Part shown: positions 34,271 to 42,987 of the stretch, piece by piece
How positions within the stretch are numbered: position 1 is the stretch's first letter
How the letters are laid out: each line of letters begins with the position of its first letter
Assembly: GCF_001038625.1 (NCBI RefSeq)
Contig: NZ_CP011803.1
Coordinates: 2,356,001 to 2,420,000, forward strand
Source: Clostridium carboxidivorans P7
GTDB lineage: Bacteria; Bacillota; Clostridia; Clostridiales; Clostridiaceae
Length of the DNA stretch: 64,000 nt
Reading direction: 5' to 3'
The notes under the pieces: model-generated
Databases searched by the model: none
What the model saw: only the letters and a program-made list of their open reading frames with translations
Told to the model about the DNA's origin: nothing
Translations under genes and position numbers: made by a program

Positions 34271-35203
34271 CTATTTCTCAATAACACTATTTATAAAATC
34301 TATCATTCCATCCTCAACTTCATCCCTAATGTCACGATAGTTATGGATTTCATGTCGTTTTCCAGGATAAACTTTTGTTTTTACCTTATGTCCTGTTTCT
34401 GCAAGCCAATTGGATACAGCATAAACACCTTCTCCATACTGACCAACTGGATCTTGATCTCCAGCCATATTGTAAACAGGAATTGATGTTGGTACTTTTT
34501 CTGCCCACTGTGTTCCAACAATACTGTCCATCATTTTAACAAAATGGTACAATGAACGTACATTAGGTGGTGTTTTAAAGTTATTGAATGGATCATTTGC
34601 ATGGTCTGCCACCACATCAGGGTCACCACAAATCCAATCGTTTGCTGTAGTAGCATTTTCACAACGCTTTGTCATCCATCCCAAAAGCTTGTCCAAAGAG
34701 GCAAGATCAATTTCTTTACCCTTACCTTCATCTATTTCTTTTTCCAAAACAGGTACAAGTTCAGCTACATTTGGGAACACACCTGAAGTTCCGCATAAAA
34801 TCAAACCATCCATTCCTTTTCCATAAGCAGCAGCATAACATCTAGCAATCATGGACCCCATACTGTGTCCATACATGAAATAAGGTAAATTAGGGTATTC
34901 TTCTTGTACAATTTTACGAAGAGTATGTTCATCTTCTGTCATTGTCATATAACCTTTATCGCCCCAATCACTCCAGTTGCCTGAATCACTGGCTGTCTTT
35001 CCATGTCCTACATGATCATCTGCTGCAACTACAAAACCTGCCTCATTCAGCTTTAATATCATATGTAAATATCTACGTGAATGTTCCCCAAAACCATGTA
35101 CAAGTTGAACAATTCCACGTGGTTTACGAATTGGAGTATAAATCCATGCTTGCACTGTGTCTTGTTCATTAAATGATTTAAAACTTTTTTCTTGAAATGA
35201 CAT
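34271..35203 (-). CDS. Alpha/beta hydrolase (monoacylglycerol-lipase-like)
   Basis: The 310-residue protein has the serine hydrolase core: oxyanion region VQLVHGFGEHSRRYLHM, nucleophile elbow MYGHSMGSMIARC, an Asp in AGDQDPVGQYGEG and the catalytic His in YPGKRHEIHNY. This matches bacterial lysophospholipase/monoacylglycerol lipase (PldB-like) enzymes. It is cytoplasmic. Beyond the stop another frame could read MLDINEEWLLSKGKK, which might be a frameshifted tail, but this is uncertain. The ATG is preceded by AAGGGGAGGG. Monocistronic. Confidence 0.88.
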   Translation of the reverse strand: MSFQEKSFKSFNEQDTVQAWIYTPIRKPRGIVQLVHGFGEHSRRYLHMILKLNEAGFVVAADDHVGHGKTASDSGNWSDWGDKGYMTMTEDEHTLRKIVQEEYPNLPYFMYGHSMGSMIARCYAAAYGKGMDGLILCGTSGVFPNVAELVPVLEKEIDEGKGKEIDLASLDKLLGWMTKRCENATTANDWICGDPDVVADHANDPFNNFKTPPNVRSLYHFVKMMDSIVGTQWAEKVPTSIPVYNMAGDQDPVGQYGEGVYAVSNWLAETGHKVKTKVYPGKRHEIHNYRDIRDEVEDGMIDFINSVIEK

Positions 35204-35332
35204 AATAACCCTCCCCTTAAATAAAGTTACATACTAATTATACCTTCTTTTTCCTATACATTCAATCGTTTACAATGTTATAAGTATTTACACATACATA
35301 TTTTTAACTGGCTCAATGACAATAGTTCATAA

Positions 35333-37195
35333 TTAATATTTTTTTAAAAGGCGCCATAGATGAGTACGGCTTATTCCAAGCTTCTGTGCAGCTAAAGTTT
35401 GATTTCCTTTACATTCTGATAAAACTTTTAAAATTTGATTTTGCTTTAAATATTCTAAAGAGCTTACCTTTTCATCTTTATAATGTATAAAATCTCCAAG
35501 CTCCTCTTTAACTAATTCATCGGTTATTTCATCTTCAGCAAGCACCACAAGTCTCTCTGTAATATTTTCCAGTTCTCTTATATTACCTGGCCAATTATAT
35601 TCTTTTAATATATTTATTGCTTTTTCAGATATTTTAACTACCTTATTGAATCTGGAACACATGAGTTTTAAAAAATGCTTAAAAATAATTCCTATATCCT
35701 CTCTTCTTTCCATCAATGTAGGAACTCTCATACTTAAAATATTCAAACGATAATACAAGTCACTTCTAAAATTTCCCTTTTCAATTTCTTTAAGCAAATC
35801 TTTATTTGCAGCAGCAATTATACGAACATCAATGGGAATGACTTTGTTAGATCCTAATGGTCTAACCTCCCTTTCCTGAATGACTCTCAGTAGTCTTGCT
35901 TGAAATTCAATGGGCAGCTCTCCAATTTCATCTAAAAATATGGTTCCACCATGGGCTTCAGTAAATAATCCCATTTTACCTTTCCTGCTTGCACCAGTAA
36001 AAGCGCCTTCTTCATAACCAAATAGTTCACTTTCTATCAAGTTTCCAGGTATTGCACCGCAGTTTAAAGCTACAAAGGGGCCATTTTTTCTCTTACTAGA
36101 TAAATGTATCCCTTGAGCAAACATTTCCTTACCCGTACCACTTTCACCAACAATTAACACTGTACTGTCAGTTACAGCATATTTTAAAGATTTCTTTTTA
36201 ATATTTTGTATTATCTCACTTTCACCTATGATGTCTGAAAGATTGTATTTTGCTATATATCCCTTATCTCTAAGGTTACTGCGGATTTTTTGTTCATATT
36301 CTTGAATTTTCGCAGCAGCTTCAAAAGTAGATACTGCACCTACTACCTTATCATCTACAATTATGGGAATATCATTGGTAAGTATTTCAGTTTTACCTAT
36401 ATTGTGTAATTGACTTAGTATTGGCATTCCTGTTTTAACTACATCAATAAGCTTTGTATTTGACATAAAATTAATGATATCTTTTCCTAAAATATCTTTT
36501 TCAATAATACCAGTTATTTTCTCCGCTCCAGGATTGAAGGTAGTAACTTTACCTTCTTTATTTATGGAAATTACACCTTGATTAATGTGATTCAAAATAG
36601 CCTTGAATTGTTCAGCCTTTTCTTTTTCCTTTCGACTAACCTCAAGTATTCTTACTGCTTCCTTTATACTTTTTTCTATTGCCGCTTCCCCTGTCTCCAG
36701 ATGCACAGTATGAATTCCAAACTTAGAAGCTATATTTTCAGCTACTGTTCCTCCCAAGATAGAATCTATCTTCTCCCCTGAAGCAATTATTTTTTTAATA
36801 TATGACTCTCCTTCTTCTTCATGTTCAATATGGTAAGCTTTTAAGTTTATATCTAAAATAGGCCCTATTTGCTGAACTTCCTCTACTAAACTTTTAAAGC
36901 CTAAAACAACAATATTCTTTCCATATTTCTTAGCAAGAGCAATAGTACTAAATATATCATAGGAAGAAACTATCATTTCAACTAAAGCTACAGAAGGAAC
37001 CTCTTCTTTTAAAATTTTAGCAGTTATTCCCCTTGATATTAAAACTTCCACACCCATATGCTCTGCTTTTTTTGCTACTTCAACAGCTTTATCTATTAAT
37101 CCTAATTGAACACTAACCTCTTTATATTTTTTAGCAACTCTTTTAGATATTTTTAAAATGTCGCTGTTAGGAGCAACTATAAGAATAGGTTTCAT
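35333..37195 (-). CDS. Sigma-54-dependent activator with PrpR-type sensor domain
   Basis: I set the start at ATG 37195 (MKPILIVAPNSD), with AGGAGG upstream. The 620-residue protein has an N-terminal PrpR_N-like receptor domain (to about 190), a PAS domain (INKEGKVTTFNPGAEKITGI), an AAA+ domain with Walker A GESGTGKE, the sigma-54 contact loop GAFTGA and an R-finger region, and a C-terminal Fis HTH (GNQTLAAQKLGISRTHLWRL). It activates sigma-54 promoters in response to a ligand. Directly upstream lies an auxin-efflux-type carrier preceded by a -24/-12 promoter, so regulator and carrier form one regulated unit. Confidence 0.93.
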   Translation of the reverse strand: MKPILIVAPNSDILKISKRVAKKYKEVSVQLGLIDKAVEVAKKAEHMGVEVLISRGITAKILKEEVPSVALVEMIVSSYDIFSTIALAKKYGKNIVVLGFKSLVEEVQQIGPILDINLKAYHIEHEEEGESYIKKIIASGEKIDSILGGTVAENIASKFGIHTVHLETGEAAIEKSIKEAVRILEVSRKEKEKAEQFKAILNHINQGVISINKEGKVTTFNPGAEKITGIIEKDILGKDIINFMSNTKLIDVVKTGMPILSQLHNIGKTEILTNDIPIIVDDKVVGAVSTFEAAAKIQEYEQKIRSNLRDKGYIAKYNLSDIIGESEIIQNIKKKSLKYAVTDSTVLIVGESGTGKEMFAQGIHLSSKRKNGPFVALNCGAIPGNLIESELFGYEEGAFTGASRKGKMGLFTEAHGGTIFLDEIGELPIEFQARLLRVIQEREVRPLGSNKVIPIDVRIIAAANKDLLKEIEKGNFRSDLYYRLNILSMRVPTLMERREDIGIIFKHFLKLMCSRFNKVVKISEKAINILKEYNWPGNIRELENITERLVVLAEDEITDELVKEELGDFIHYKDEKVSSLEYLKQNQILKVLSECKGNQTLAAQKLGISRTHLWRLLKKY

Positions 37196-37271
37196 ACGTA
37201 TTTCCTCCTGGATTAACAAAATCATTATTAATATATTATAGTAAAGATAATTATTTTGCAAAAAACTATTA

Positions 37272-38210
37272 TCAATTTAACAATAACATATAAACGGGAA
37301 TAACCAGTATACTAGATATAGTTGTTATAATGGTATTAATTGCAGCATAATCATAATCGGCATTATAGCTTTTTGAAACTATAGCAGTATTAGTCATAAC
37401 TGGCATTGCAGCTTGAATTACAAATACTTTTTCCATAAGCAGAGGAATGTGTATAAAAATACACAACACATAAACCAGCATAGGTGAGACAAGGAATCTT
37501 CCTAAAAATATTGCCAGCATGTCAAGACTGAATTTAAATTGTTTTAAGTTGGCAAAATAAATAGTTATACCTATAAAAAGCATGGCCAAAGGTGTTGTTA
37601 AATTGCCAAAATATTTACAGGTATCTAAAATAAATTTAGGCAAATGAACATTTAATAACACAAGAGCGGCTGCTATTATAAAGCTTATCAGTGGTACGGA
37701 CATAATTCTCTTTACTGTAGCAAGAGAAAAAATATCAGCTTTAACAGATTGTCCATCTTTACTAATTTCATATGCACCAATAGTCCAAAAGAAAGCAGTA
37801 TTAGCTATATAATATAGAAGTACATAAGGTATACTTTTTTCTCCAAACAGGGCCATATTTACTGGAAGGCCAATAAACATTGTATTAGACACAAAAAACA
37901 TTGATCTAAAAATGCCAATTCGCCCTTCTTTAACTTTAATGACCTTAGAAACCAATACAGCAACCAAATAGCAAAGTGCCATAGATGTAAATGGAACAAT
38001 TAATCCTTTACTTAAACTAATCAATTTATCCTTATCAAAGTTTTCACTAAACTGAGAAATCATAAGGCAAGGAATAGCCAAATTACATACTAACTTTGAA
38101 AAAGCCTTAGAGATTTTTTCATCAAACCATCCTTTATGAGATAAAATCAATCCTGCTGAAATCATTAAAACAATGCTGAAAACACTGCCTAAGGCATTTA
38201 AAATTACCAT
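37272..38210 (-). CDS. AEC-family (auxin efflux carrier) transporter
   Basis: The 312-residue protein has about ten membrane segments in two halves; each half contains a Pro-centred crossover region, e.g. CNLAIPCLMISQFSE and NTAIVSKSYN. The AEC family moves carboxylates such as malate or malonate. AGGAGG precedes the ATG. It is the first gene of the unit with the sigma-54 activator and lies 40 bp behind the -24/-12 promoter. The substrate is likely also the inducer sensed by the regulator. Confidence 0.88.
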   Translation of the reverse strand: MVILNALGSVFSIVLMISAGLILSHKGWFDEKISKAFSKLVCNLAIPCLMISQFSENFDKDKLISLSKGLIVPFTSMALCYLVAVLVSKVIKVKEGRIGIFRSMFFVSNTMFIGLPVNMALFGEKSIPYVLLYYIANTAFFWTIGAYEISKDGQSVKADIFSLATVKRIMSVPLISFIIAAALVLLNVHLPKFILDTCKYFGNLTTPLAMLFIGITIYFANLKQFKFSLDMLAIFLGRFLVSPMLVYVLCIFIHIPLLMEKVFVIQAAMPVMTNTAIVSKSYNADYDYAAINTIITTISSILVIPVYMLLLN

Positions 38211-38252
38211 TTTATATCCTCCTCTTTTGTAAAATATACATTATAAAAAACA

Positions 38253-38270
38253 GAGCAATAACTATGCCAA
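38253..38270 (-). promoter_or_regulatory. Sigma-54 (-24/-12) promoter of the AEC carrier gene
   Basis: On the minus strand TTGGCAT-AGTTA-TTGCT fits the TTGGCAC-N5-TTGCW consensus with a single difference and correct spacing. Transcription would start about 30 bp before the carrier ATG. Confidence 0.75.
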
Positions 38271-38307
38271 TTGTATCTTCATACAAATATTTGCCTTCTG
38301 TGCTGTT

Positions 38308-38326
38308 ATGTATTTGTATTATACAT
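38308..38326. promoter_or_regulatory. Candidate upstream activator site
   Basis: ATGTAT-N7-ATACAT lies about 40 bp upstream of the -24 element, where an activator of the PrpR/NtrC type would bind before looping. Confidence 0.45.
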
Positions 38327-38409
38327 TGTGAAAATCAATGATATATAGCTCCTGCCGCAGAATTGTATTTGTAAAAATATTAAAACTCTCCTATAATACT
38401 TAAAAATAA

Positions 38410-38454
38410 AAATTGTTATATATAGTAACACAGTATTACTATATATAACAATTT
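38410..38454 (-). terminator. Terminator of the aldo/keto reductase gene
   Basis: A perfect 19-bp stem (arms 38410-38428 and 38436-38454) with a 7-nt loop lies 63 bp after the stop codon. On the minus strand it is followed by TTATTTTTA. Confidence 0.8.
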
Positions 38455-38517
38455 ATCAACTACAAATTAAATTAAAAAAGCTGCTTCTCAATGTATTGAA
38501 TACTAAAATTCCTCGTT

Positions 38518-39525
38518 TTACAGGAAGGTCTTATAATCCTCATAATTCTTTTTCAAAAGCTCTGGAGTATTCAATCCATATGGACATTTACTCATGCATT
38601 GATTACAGTGAAGACAATCTTCAATTTTTCTCATTTTTTCCTGCCACTCTTTAGAAAGATTCATTTCCTGAGGAGCTCTACGAAGAAGAAGGCTCATCCT
38701 TGCACAGTTATTGATTTCAATTCCAACTGGACAAGGCATGCAGTAGCCGCAGCCACGGCAGAAATCTCCAGCAAGCTCTTTTCTGTCATGTTCAATTTTC
38801 TTTTTCATATCTTCAGTTAAAACAGGAGGAGTATCATTGTAGGACAAGAATTCGTCCAGTTCACTTTCCCTCTGCATTCCCCATATTGGTGCAACATTAT
38901 CAAATTGTGCAAGATATGCATAAGCCGTAGCAGAATCTGTAATAAGTCCTCCTGATAAAGCTTTCATTGCAATAAAACCCATATTATTTTTCTTACAAGC
39001 TTTCACCAATTCTATGTCTGCATCACTTGCAAGATAAGAAAATGGAAATTGTAAAGTATCATATAAATTTGATTCTATAGCTTCCTTTGCTACTGATAGT
39101 CTATGATTTGTAATTCCAATAAATCTTATTTTCCCTTGTTTTTTTGCCTCTAGCATTGCATCATAAAGTCCGGATTCATCACCTGGTTTCGGACAAAAAG
39201 CTGGATTGTGGAACTGATATATATCTATGTAATCTGTCTGTAGATTCTCAAGACTCTGATTTAAATCCTTCCAAAAATCCTCTGCTGTTTGAGCTCCTGT
39301 CTTCGTACTAATAGTGATCTTGTCTCTGATGTAGCAAAAAGCAGCACCAAGCTTTTCCTCACTATCTGAATACCATCTGGCAGTATCAAAATAATTGATG
39401 CCGTTATAAAATGCTTTCTGCAGTAAATAAACAGCATCCTTCTTTGTAATACGCTGGATAGGAAGTGCTCCAAATCCATTTTTACTTACAACTAGTCCTG
39501 TTTTTCCTAATGTTACATTATCCAT
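38518..39525 (-). CDS. Aldo/keto reductase with C-terminal 4Fe-4S domain
   Basis: The 335-residue protein opens like an aldo/keto reductase (LGKTGLVVSKNGFGALPIQR), with the tetrad residues visible in YFDTARWYSDSEEKLG (Asp, Tyr), STKTGAQ (Lys) and YQFHNP (His). After about residue 250 it adds a ferredoxin-like part, CRGCGYCMPCPVGIEI and CLHCNQCMSKCP. Such fusions couple NAD(P)H oxidoreduction to Fe-S electron transfer in anaerobes. GGGGG precedes the ATG. It is monocistronic with a strong terminator. Substrate unknown. Confidence 0.9.
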   Translation of the reverse strand: MDNVTLGKTGLVVSKNGFGALPIQRITKKDAVYLLQKAFYNGINYFDTARWYSDSEEKLGAAFCYIRDKITISTKTGAQTAEDFWKDLNQSLENLQTDYIDIYQFHNPAFCPKPGDESGLYDAMLEAKKQGKIRFIGITNHRLSVAKEAIESNLYDTLQFPFSYLASDADIELVKACKKNNMGFIAMKALSGGLITDSATAYAYLAQFDNVAPIWGMQRESELDEFLSYNDTPPVLTEDMKKKIEHDRKELAGDFCRGCGYCMPCPVGIEINNCARMSLLLRRAPQEMNLSKEWQEKMRKIEDCLHCNQCMSKCPYGLNTPELLKKNYEDYKTFL

Positions 39526-39593
39526 TTAATTTTTACCCCCTACTTAAGTTTTTTCTATTTTACATGAATAAAAAAAACTAATATATAATAATT

Positions 39594-40493
39594 CTAGTTT
39601 TCATTTTTGATATACTTAAGAAATCCATCTTCCATAATTAAATTGAGCTTTTCTATTTCATATAAATAATCCACATAAGATTTTAACATTCTTTCTATAA
39701 CATAATATTTATATACATCATTTATACGGATATGAAATCTTTTAATGACAACCTTCATAATATCTTCTATAGTCATAGCTTCATCTATTGCTTCATATAC
39801 TCTCATTGCTCTACTTTCATAAAAATCAATGTTATCGCTTATTAGTTTTTTAATATCATCATACATTCCTTTATGTGCCACCACATATTTACTGTAATTT
39901 AAGTCATAAAGCTTTGCCTTACTTTTCATATCTTCACTTAATATGTAAGCATAGGGCATCTTTGCTCCCTTCATCACTTCATAACTTATAAGAGCATCCC
40001 CCATATATGCAACATCATCAGGTGTTATAATACATATATGTGCAGGACTATGGCCAGGTGTATGGAGAATTTTAAAATTAACCCCACATATTGATACATT
40101 ATCTTGATCTTCAGCTATGCTGATATCCGTTTTACAAACCATATGTCCAAAGTGTTCTTTTACTTCCTTCAAGGTTTGACTTCCATAAAAAACCTTAAGA
40201 TTGACCTCAGAACTACAAATATTGGCTTCATAAGCAGCCATAGCAATTATACAATTGTATTTATTTTTTAAATATGTATTGTTTCCAATATGATCTATAT
40301 GAGCATGACTGTTTAAAATAGCTCTAACCTTAAAATTATTTCTTTCCAAAACTTCCTCTATACCTTCACGTTCTCCATTTTTCCAACCCGTATCAAGCAT
40401 AATAATTTCTTCATCATTAATTTTATAAAAGGGTATGTAAGTCATTCCAGTATCAATGCAGTATGTGTTTCCTTTAACTTTTAATATCTCCAA
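39594..40493 (-). CDS. Metallo-beta-lactamase-fold hydrolase
   Basis: The start is TTG 40493, eight bases after GGAG. The 299-residue protein has the metal motif LNSHAHIDHIGNN (H-x-H-x-D-H), a downstream His in LHTPGHSPAHICI and Asp in YMGDALISYE, giving the dinuclear zinc site. A helical C-terminal 100 residues follow. This family covers thiolesterases, glyoxalase II and others. It is on the same strand as the MarR gene 55 bp upstream, so the MarR protein probably controls it. Substrate unknown. Confidence 0.87.
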   Translation of the reverse strand: MEILKVKGNTYCIDTGMTYIPFYKINDEEIIMLDTGWKNGEREGIEEVLERNNFKVRAILNSHAHIDHIGNNTYLKNKYNCIIAMAAYEANICSSEVNLKVFYGSQTLKEVKEHFGHMVCKTDISIAEDQDNVSICGVNFKILHTPGHSPAHICIITPDDVAYMGDALISYEVMKGAKMPYAYILSEDMKSKAKLYDLNYSKYVVAHKGMYDDIKKLISDNIDFYESRAMRVYEAIDEAMTIEDIMKVVIKRFHIRINDVYKYYVIERMLKSYVDYLYEIEKLNLIMEDGFLKYIKNEN

Positions 40494-40548
40494 TTAAATT
40501 TCTCCTTTGCAGCAAGTAATGTTATAGTTAGATTACCTCAAATTTTAT

Positions 40549-40971
40549 TTATTTGCAATTTTTAATGCTATTTTCCATAACCTTTTCCATTAACTTTTGA
40601 AAAACATCACACTCTATATCACTTAAACCTTCTGTTATTTTACGATGCCACTGTTCTTTTATTTCCAATATTTTGGGATAGATAGTGAGTGCCTTATCTG
40701 TAGGAAAAACATTAAATGCACGCCTATCATTTGAATTTGTAATTTTAGTAATAAAGCCATTTGCTTCAAGCTGAGATAAAACCTTTGCTACAGTACTCTT
40801 ATCTATAACCAATTGTTGAGATAATTCATCCTGGGTGTAACCTGGATTTTTACAAATACAAACTATATACATAAATTGCCCACTGCTAATTCCTATTTTT
40901 TCAAGTTGTTCTGTATAAAATATTTGTGAACGCCTGTGTGTCACAGAAATATATTTTGATAAATTTTTCAT
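40549..40971 (-). CDS. MarR-family regulator controlling divergent genes
   Basis: The 140-residue protein has the MarR order: helix bundle, SSGQFMYIVCICKNPGYTQD, the recognition helix QLVIDKSTVAKVLSQLEANG, and the wing ITNSNDRRAFNVFPTDKA. It heads a small operon with the MBL hydrolase and is divergent from the YczE-like membrane protein. A good operator overlaps the start of the divergent transcript and a half-site (TATGCAACTAT) lies in its own leader, so it probably represses both directions. Confidence 0.9.
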   Translation of the reverse strand: MKNLSKYISVTHRRSQIFYTEQLEKIGISSGQFMYIVCICKNPGYTQDELSQQLVIDKSTVAKVLSQLEANGFITKITNSNDRRAFNVFPTDKALTIYPKILEIKEQWHRKITEGLSDIECDVFQKLMEKVMENSIKNCK

Positions 40972-41074
40972 AATAGTTCTCCTAATTTCAGTTTTGTATG
41001 CAACTATAATTTTAAAGTAACAAAACTTTTATGTCAATTAATAGCCTAATAATAGGAGTATACCCTACTAAATA

Positions 41075-41125
41075 TTGACACTAACATAATAGAACATTAT
41101 AATAATAGTTGCATATGAAACTATT
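41075..41125 (+). promoter_or_regulatory. Consensus promoter and MarR operator of the YczE-like gene
   Basis: TTGACA (41075-41080) and TATAAT (41098-41103) are both perfect and 17 bp apart. AATAGTTGCATATGAAACTATT (41104-41125) is a 22-bp near-perfect palindrome directly after the -10. A related half-site GTATGCAACTAT is at 40996-41007 near the marR start. Confidence 0.85.
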
Positions 41126-41162
41126 GTTAAGAATAAAATTTTCTAATTAGGAGGCATTATTA

Positions 41163-41843
41163 ATGTTAAAGTTTAAAATAATTATAAGATATTTTATATT
41201 CATATCTGGTTTATTTTTTATGGGTTTAGGAATAAGCTTAACCTCAAAATCAGGTTTAGGAACCTCCCCCATTAACAGTTTGCCCTATGTACTTTCCATG
41301 ATGTTTCCGCTTACTGTTGGACAATTTACTTTTTTATTGAGCATTTTATTTTTTCTTGTGGAAATAATTGTTTTAAGAAAAGATTTTCCCAAAGAACAAT
41401 ATCTTCAATTATTAGTAGGTCCATTTTTTGGTTTTTTCGTTGATTTAGGAATGAGCATTTTTGCCCTTGTAGCTCCTACTAATTATTTAGTAAAAGTACT
41501 TGTTTTACTTTCTGGCTGTTTTCTTCTTGCTTTAGGAGTGTATTTACAGGTTATTGCCAATGTAATTATAAATCCAGGAGAAGGTGTGGTAAAAGCTGTT
41601 TCTAATAAATTCAGAAAAAAATTTGGAAATATAAAAATTGCCCTTGATTCCACCCTATGTATAATTGCAATAATAATTTCACTTTTTACTTTTGGGAGTA
41701 TAAAGGGAGTACGTGAAGGGACAATAATTTGTGCTGTACTTGTAGGAAATATCACAAAGATATATAGTGCTATTTTTGAATATTTTAAATCTAGAAATGC
41801 TATATGTATAAATGAAGATTCCAAAAGCAATCAGAGTGCATAA
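41163..41843 (+). CDS. YczE/YitT-like integral membrane protein
   Basis: The 226-residue protein has five or six membrane segments. The motif GLGISLTSKSGLGTSPINSL is typical of the YczE/YyaS family, as is the later GVYLQVIANVIINPGEGVV. Homologs near small-molecule synthesis clusters or MarR genes may act in export, but the biochemical role is not known. Its promoter is a textbook sigma-A site covered by a MarR operator, so expression is probably silent until the MarR ligand appears. Confidence 0.83.
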   Translation: MLKFKIIIRYFIFISGLFFMGLGISLTSKSGLGTSPINSLPYVLSMMFPLTVGQFTFLLSILFFLVEIIVLRKDFPKEQYLQLLVGPFFGFFVDLGMSIFALVAPTNYLVKVLVLLSGCFLLALGVYLQVIANVIINPGEGVVKAVSNKFRKKFGNIKIALDSTLCIIAIIISLFTFGSIKGVREGTIICAVLVGNITKIYSAIFEYFKSRNAICINEDSKSNQSA

Positions 41844-41856
41844 TCTAATTGCTTTT
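41823..41856 (+). terminator. Terminator overlapping the end of the YczE-like gene
   Basis: AAAAGCAAT, still inside the coding region, pairs with ATTGCTTTT after the stop codon. Confidence 0.75.
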
Positions 41857-41876
41857 AGCTCCTCTCAATTCATTTT

Positions 41877-42215
41877 TTAGTATAAATCTGATTTTAACTT
41901 TAGCTTTTCTTTATATTGTTCACCCCATGCCCACATGGAGTCAAGTATAGGCTTTAGGCTAAACCCGTCTTCTGTAAGTGAATATTCAACTCTTGGTGGG
42001 ACTTCAGCATAAGCTTTTCGGCTAACTAATCCATCCTCTTCCATCTCTCTTAACTGCTGAGTTAACATCTTTTGACTTATGGTACCTATTGATTTCTTTA
42101 ACTCACCAAAACGTTTAGTACCTTCAATAAGGTCTCTTAATATTAACACCTTCCACTTTTCACCAATGAGTAAAAGAGTAGTTTCAACAGGACAAGCAGG
42201 TAATTCTTTTTTCAT
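41877..42215 (-). CDS. HxlR-family transcriptional regulator
   Basis: This 112-residue protein is a standard HxlR: CPVETTLLLIGEKWKVLILR (the near N-terminal Cys is the redox-sensitive one in HypR/YodB-type members), KRFGELKKSIGTISQKMLTQ as recognition helices, and the wing AYAEVPPRVEYSLTEDG. It is divergent from the flavoprotein gene at 42472, and palindromes lie between. Sensing of electrophiles or disulfide stress is inferred from the conserved Cys. Confidence 0.92.
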   Translation of the reverse strand: MKKELPACPVETTLLLIGEKWKVLILRDLIEGTKRFGELKKSIGTISQKMLTQQLREMEEDGLVSRKAYAEVPPRVEYSLTEDGFSLKPILDSMWAWGEQYKEKLKLKSDLY

Positions 42216-42307
42216 AAAATTTCACTTCCTTTTTTCATATTAGGCAGCTTTACTTGCTACCTACTAATAATAAATTATGTTTTAAAGCCTTGTAATAACT
42301 AAATAGT

Positions 42308-42319
42308 TACCTACAGGTA
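42308..42319. promoter_or_regulatory. Possible HxlR operator
   Basis: TACCT-AC-AGGTA, a palindrome in the divergent HxlR/flavoprotein region; TTACTTG motifs repeat nearby (42326-42355). Confidence 0.4.
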
Positions 42320-42471
42320 CTTATATTACTTGAAAGTGCTTACTTGCAAAAGTATACTATTGAATTTATTATATAATTGTAGCCGGCAAAAATCAATGAA
42401 TTTAAAATTATTAACGTTAATACTAGTAATGCCTATATAAATAACTGAAATATAACGAGGAGATATTAAAT

Positions 42472-42873
42472 ATGAATGAAGTAGTAAAGTTTTTAAGTGA
42501 AAATCCAGTGCAGTATCTTGCAACAGTGGGCCGTGATGGAAAGGCAAAGTGTCGTCCTTTCATGTTTTGTTTTGAAAAGGATGGTAAACTGTGGTTCTGC
42601 ACTAATAATACTAAAGATGTTTATAAAGATATGAAGGAAAACCCTTACATTGAAATTTCTGTTTCTAGTCCTTCCTATGCATGGATTCGTCTAAATGGTA
42701 AGGTTGTATTTGAAAACAATATGTCTGTAAAAGAAGGCTGCATGAACAATCCTATTGTAAAAGGTCAGTATCAAACTGCTGATAATCCAATATTTGAAGT
42801 ATTCTATCTTGCAGATGCAAAAGCTGTTATAGCTGATTTTTCTGGTAATCCACCTGCAGAATATACTCTTTAA
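42472..42873 (+). CDS. Pyridoxamine-5'-phosphate-oxidase-like FMN protein
   Basis: The 133-residue protein has the split-barrel flavin fold: NPVQYLATVGRDGKAKCRPF, KLWFCTNNTKDVYKDMKENP, EISVSSPSYAWIRLNGKVVF. These proteins bind FMN and reduce small electrophiles or nitro compounds. It is divergent from an HxlR regulator, a common arrangement for electrophile-induced reductases. GAGGAG precedes the ATG, and a strong stem-loop terminator follows at once. A different protein of the same broad fold is encoded at 33564. Confidence 0.87.
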   Translation: MNEVVKFLSENPVQYLATVGRDGKAKCRPFMFCFEKDGKLWFCTNNTKDVYKDMKENPYIEISVSSPSYAWIRLNGKVVFENNMSVKEGCMNNPIVKGQYQTADNPIFEVFYLADAKAVIADFSGNPPAEYTL

Positions 42874-42879
42874 TTTGGC

Positions 42880-42951
42880 AAAGTGGCTGTTGCATTAAGA
42901 AATTTACATACAATATATTGTAGTATTTATTCTTAGTACAACAGCCACTTT
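42880..42951. repeat. 72-nt stem-loop repeat, copy A (also terminator)
   Basis: AAAGTGGCTGTTG pairs with CAACAGCCACTTT. The 46-nt loop, read on the minus strand (TAAGAATAAAT ... ATATTGTATGTAAATTTC), is almost the same as the loop of the element at 52130-52201. Confidence 0.85.
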
Positions 42952-42987
42952 CTTAAATTCTGATGATTAGTGTAACTCTCATAATAC

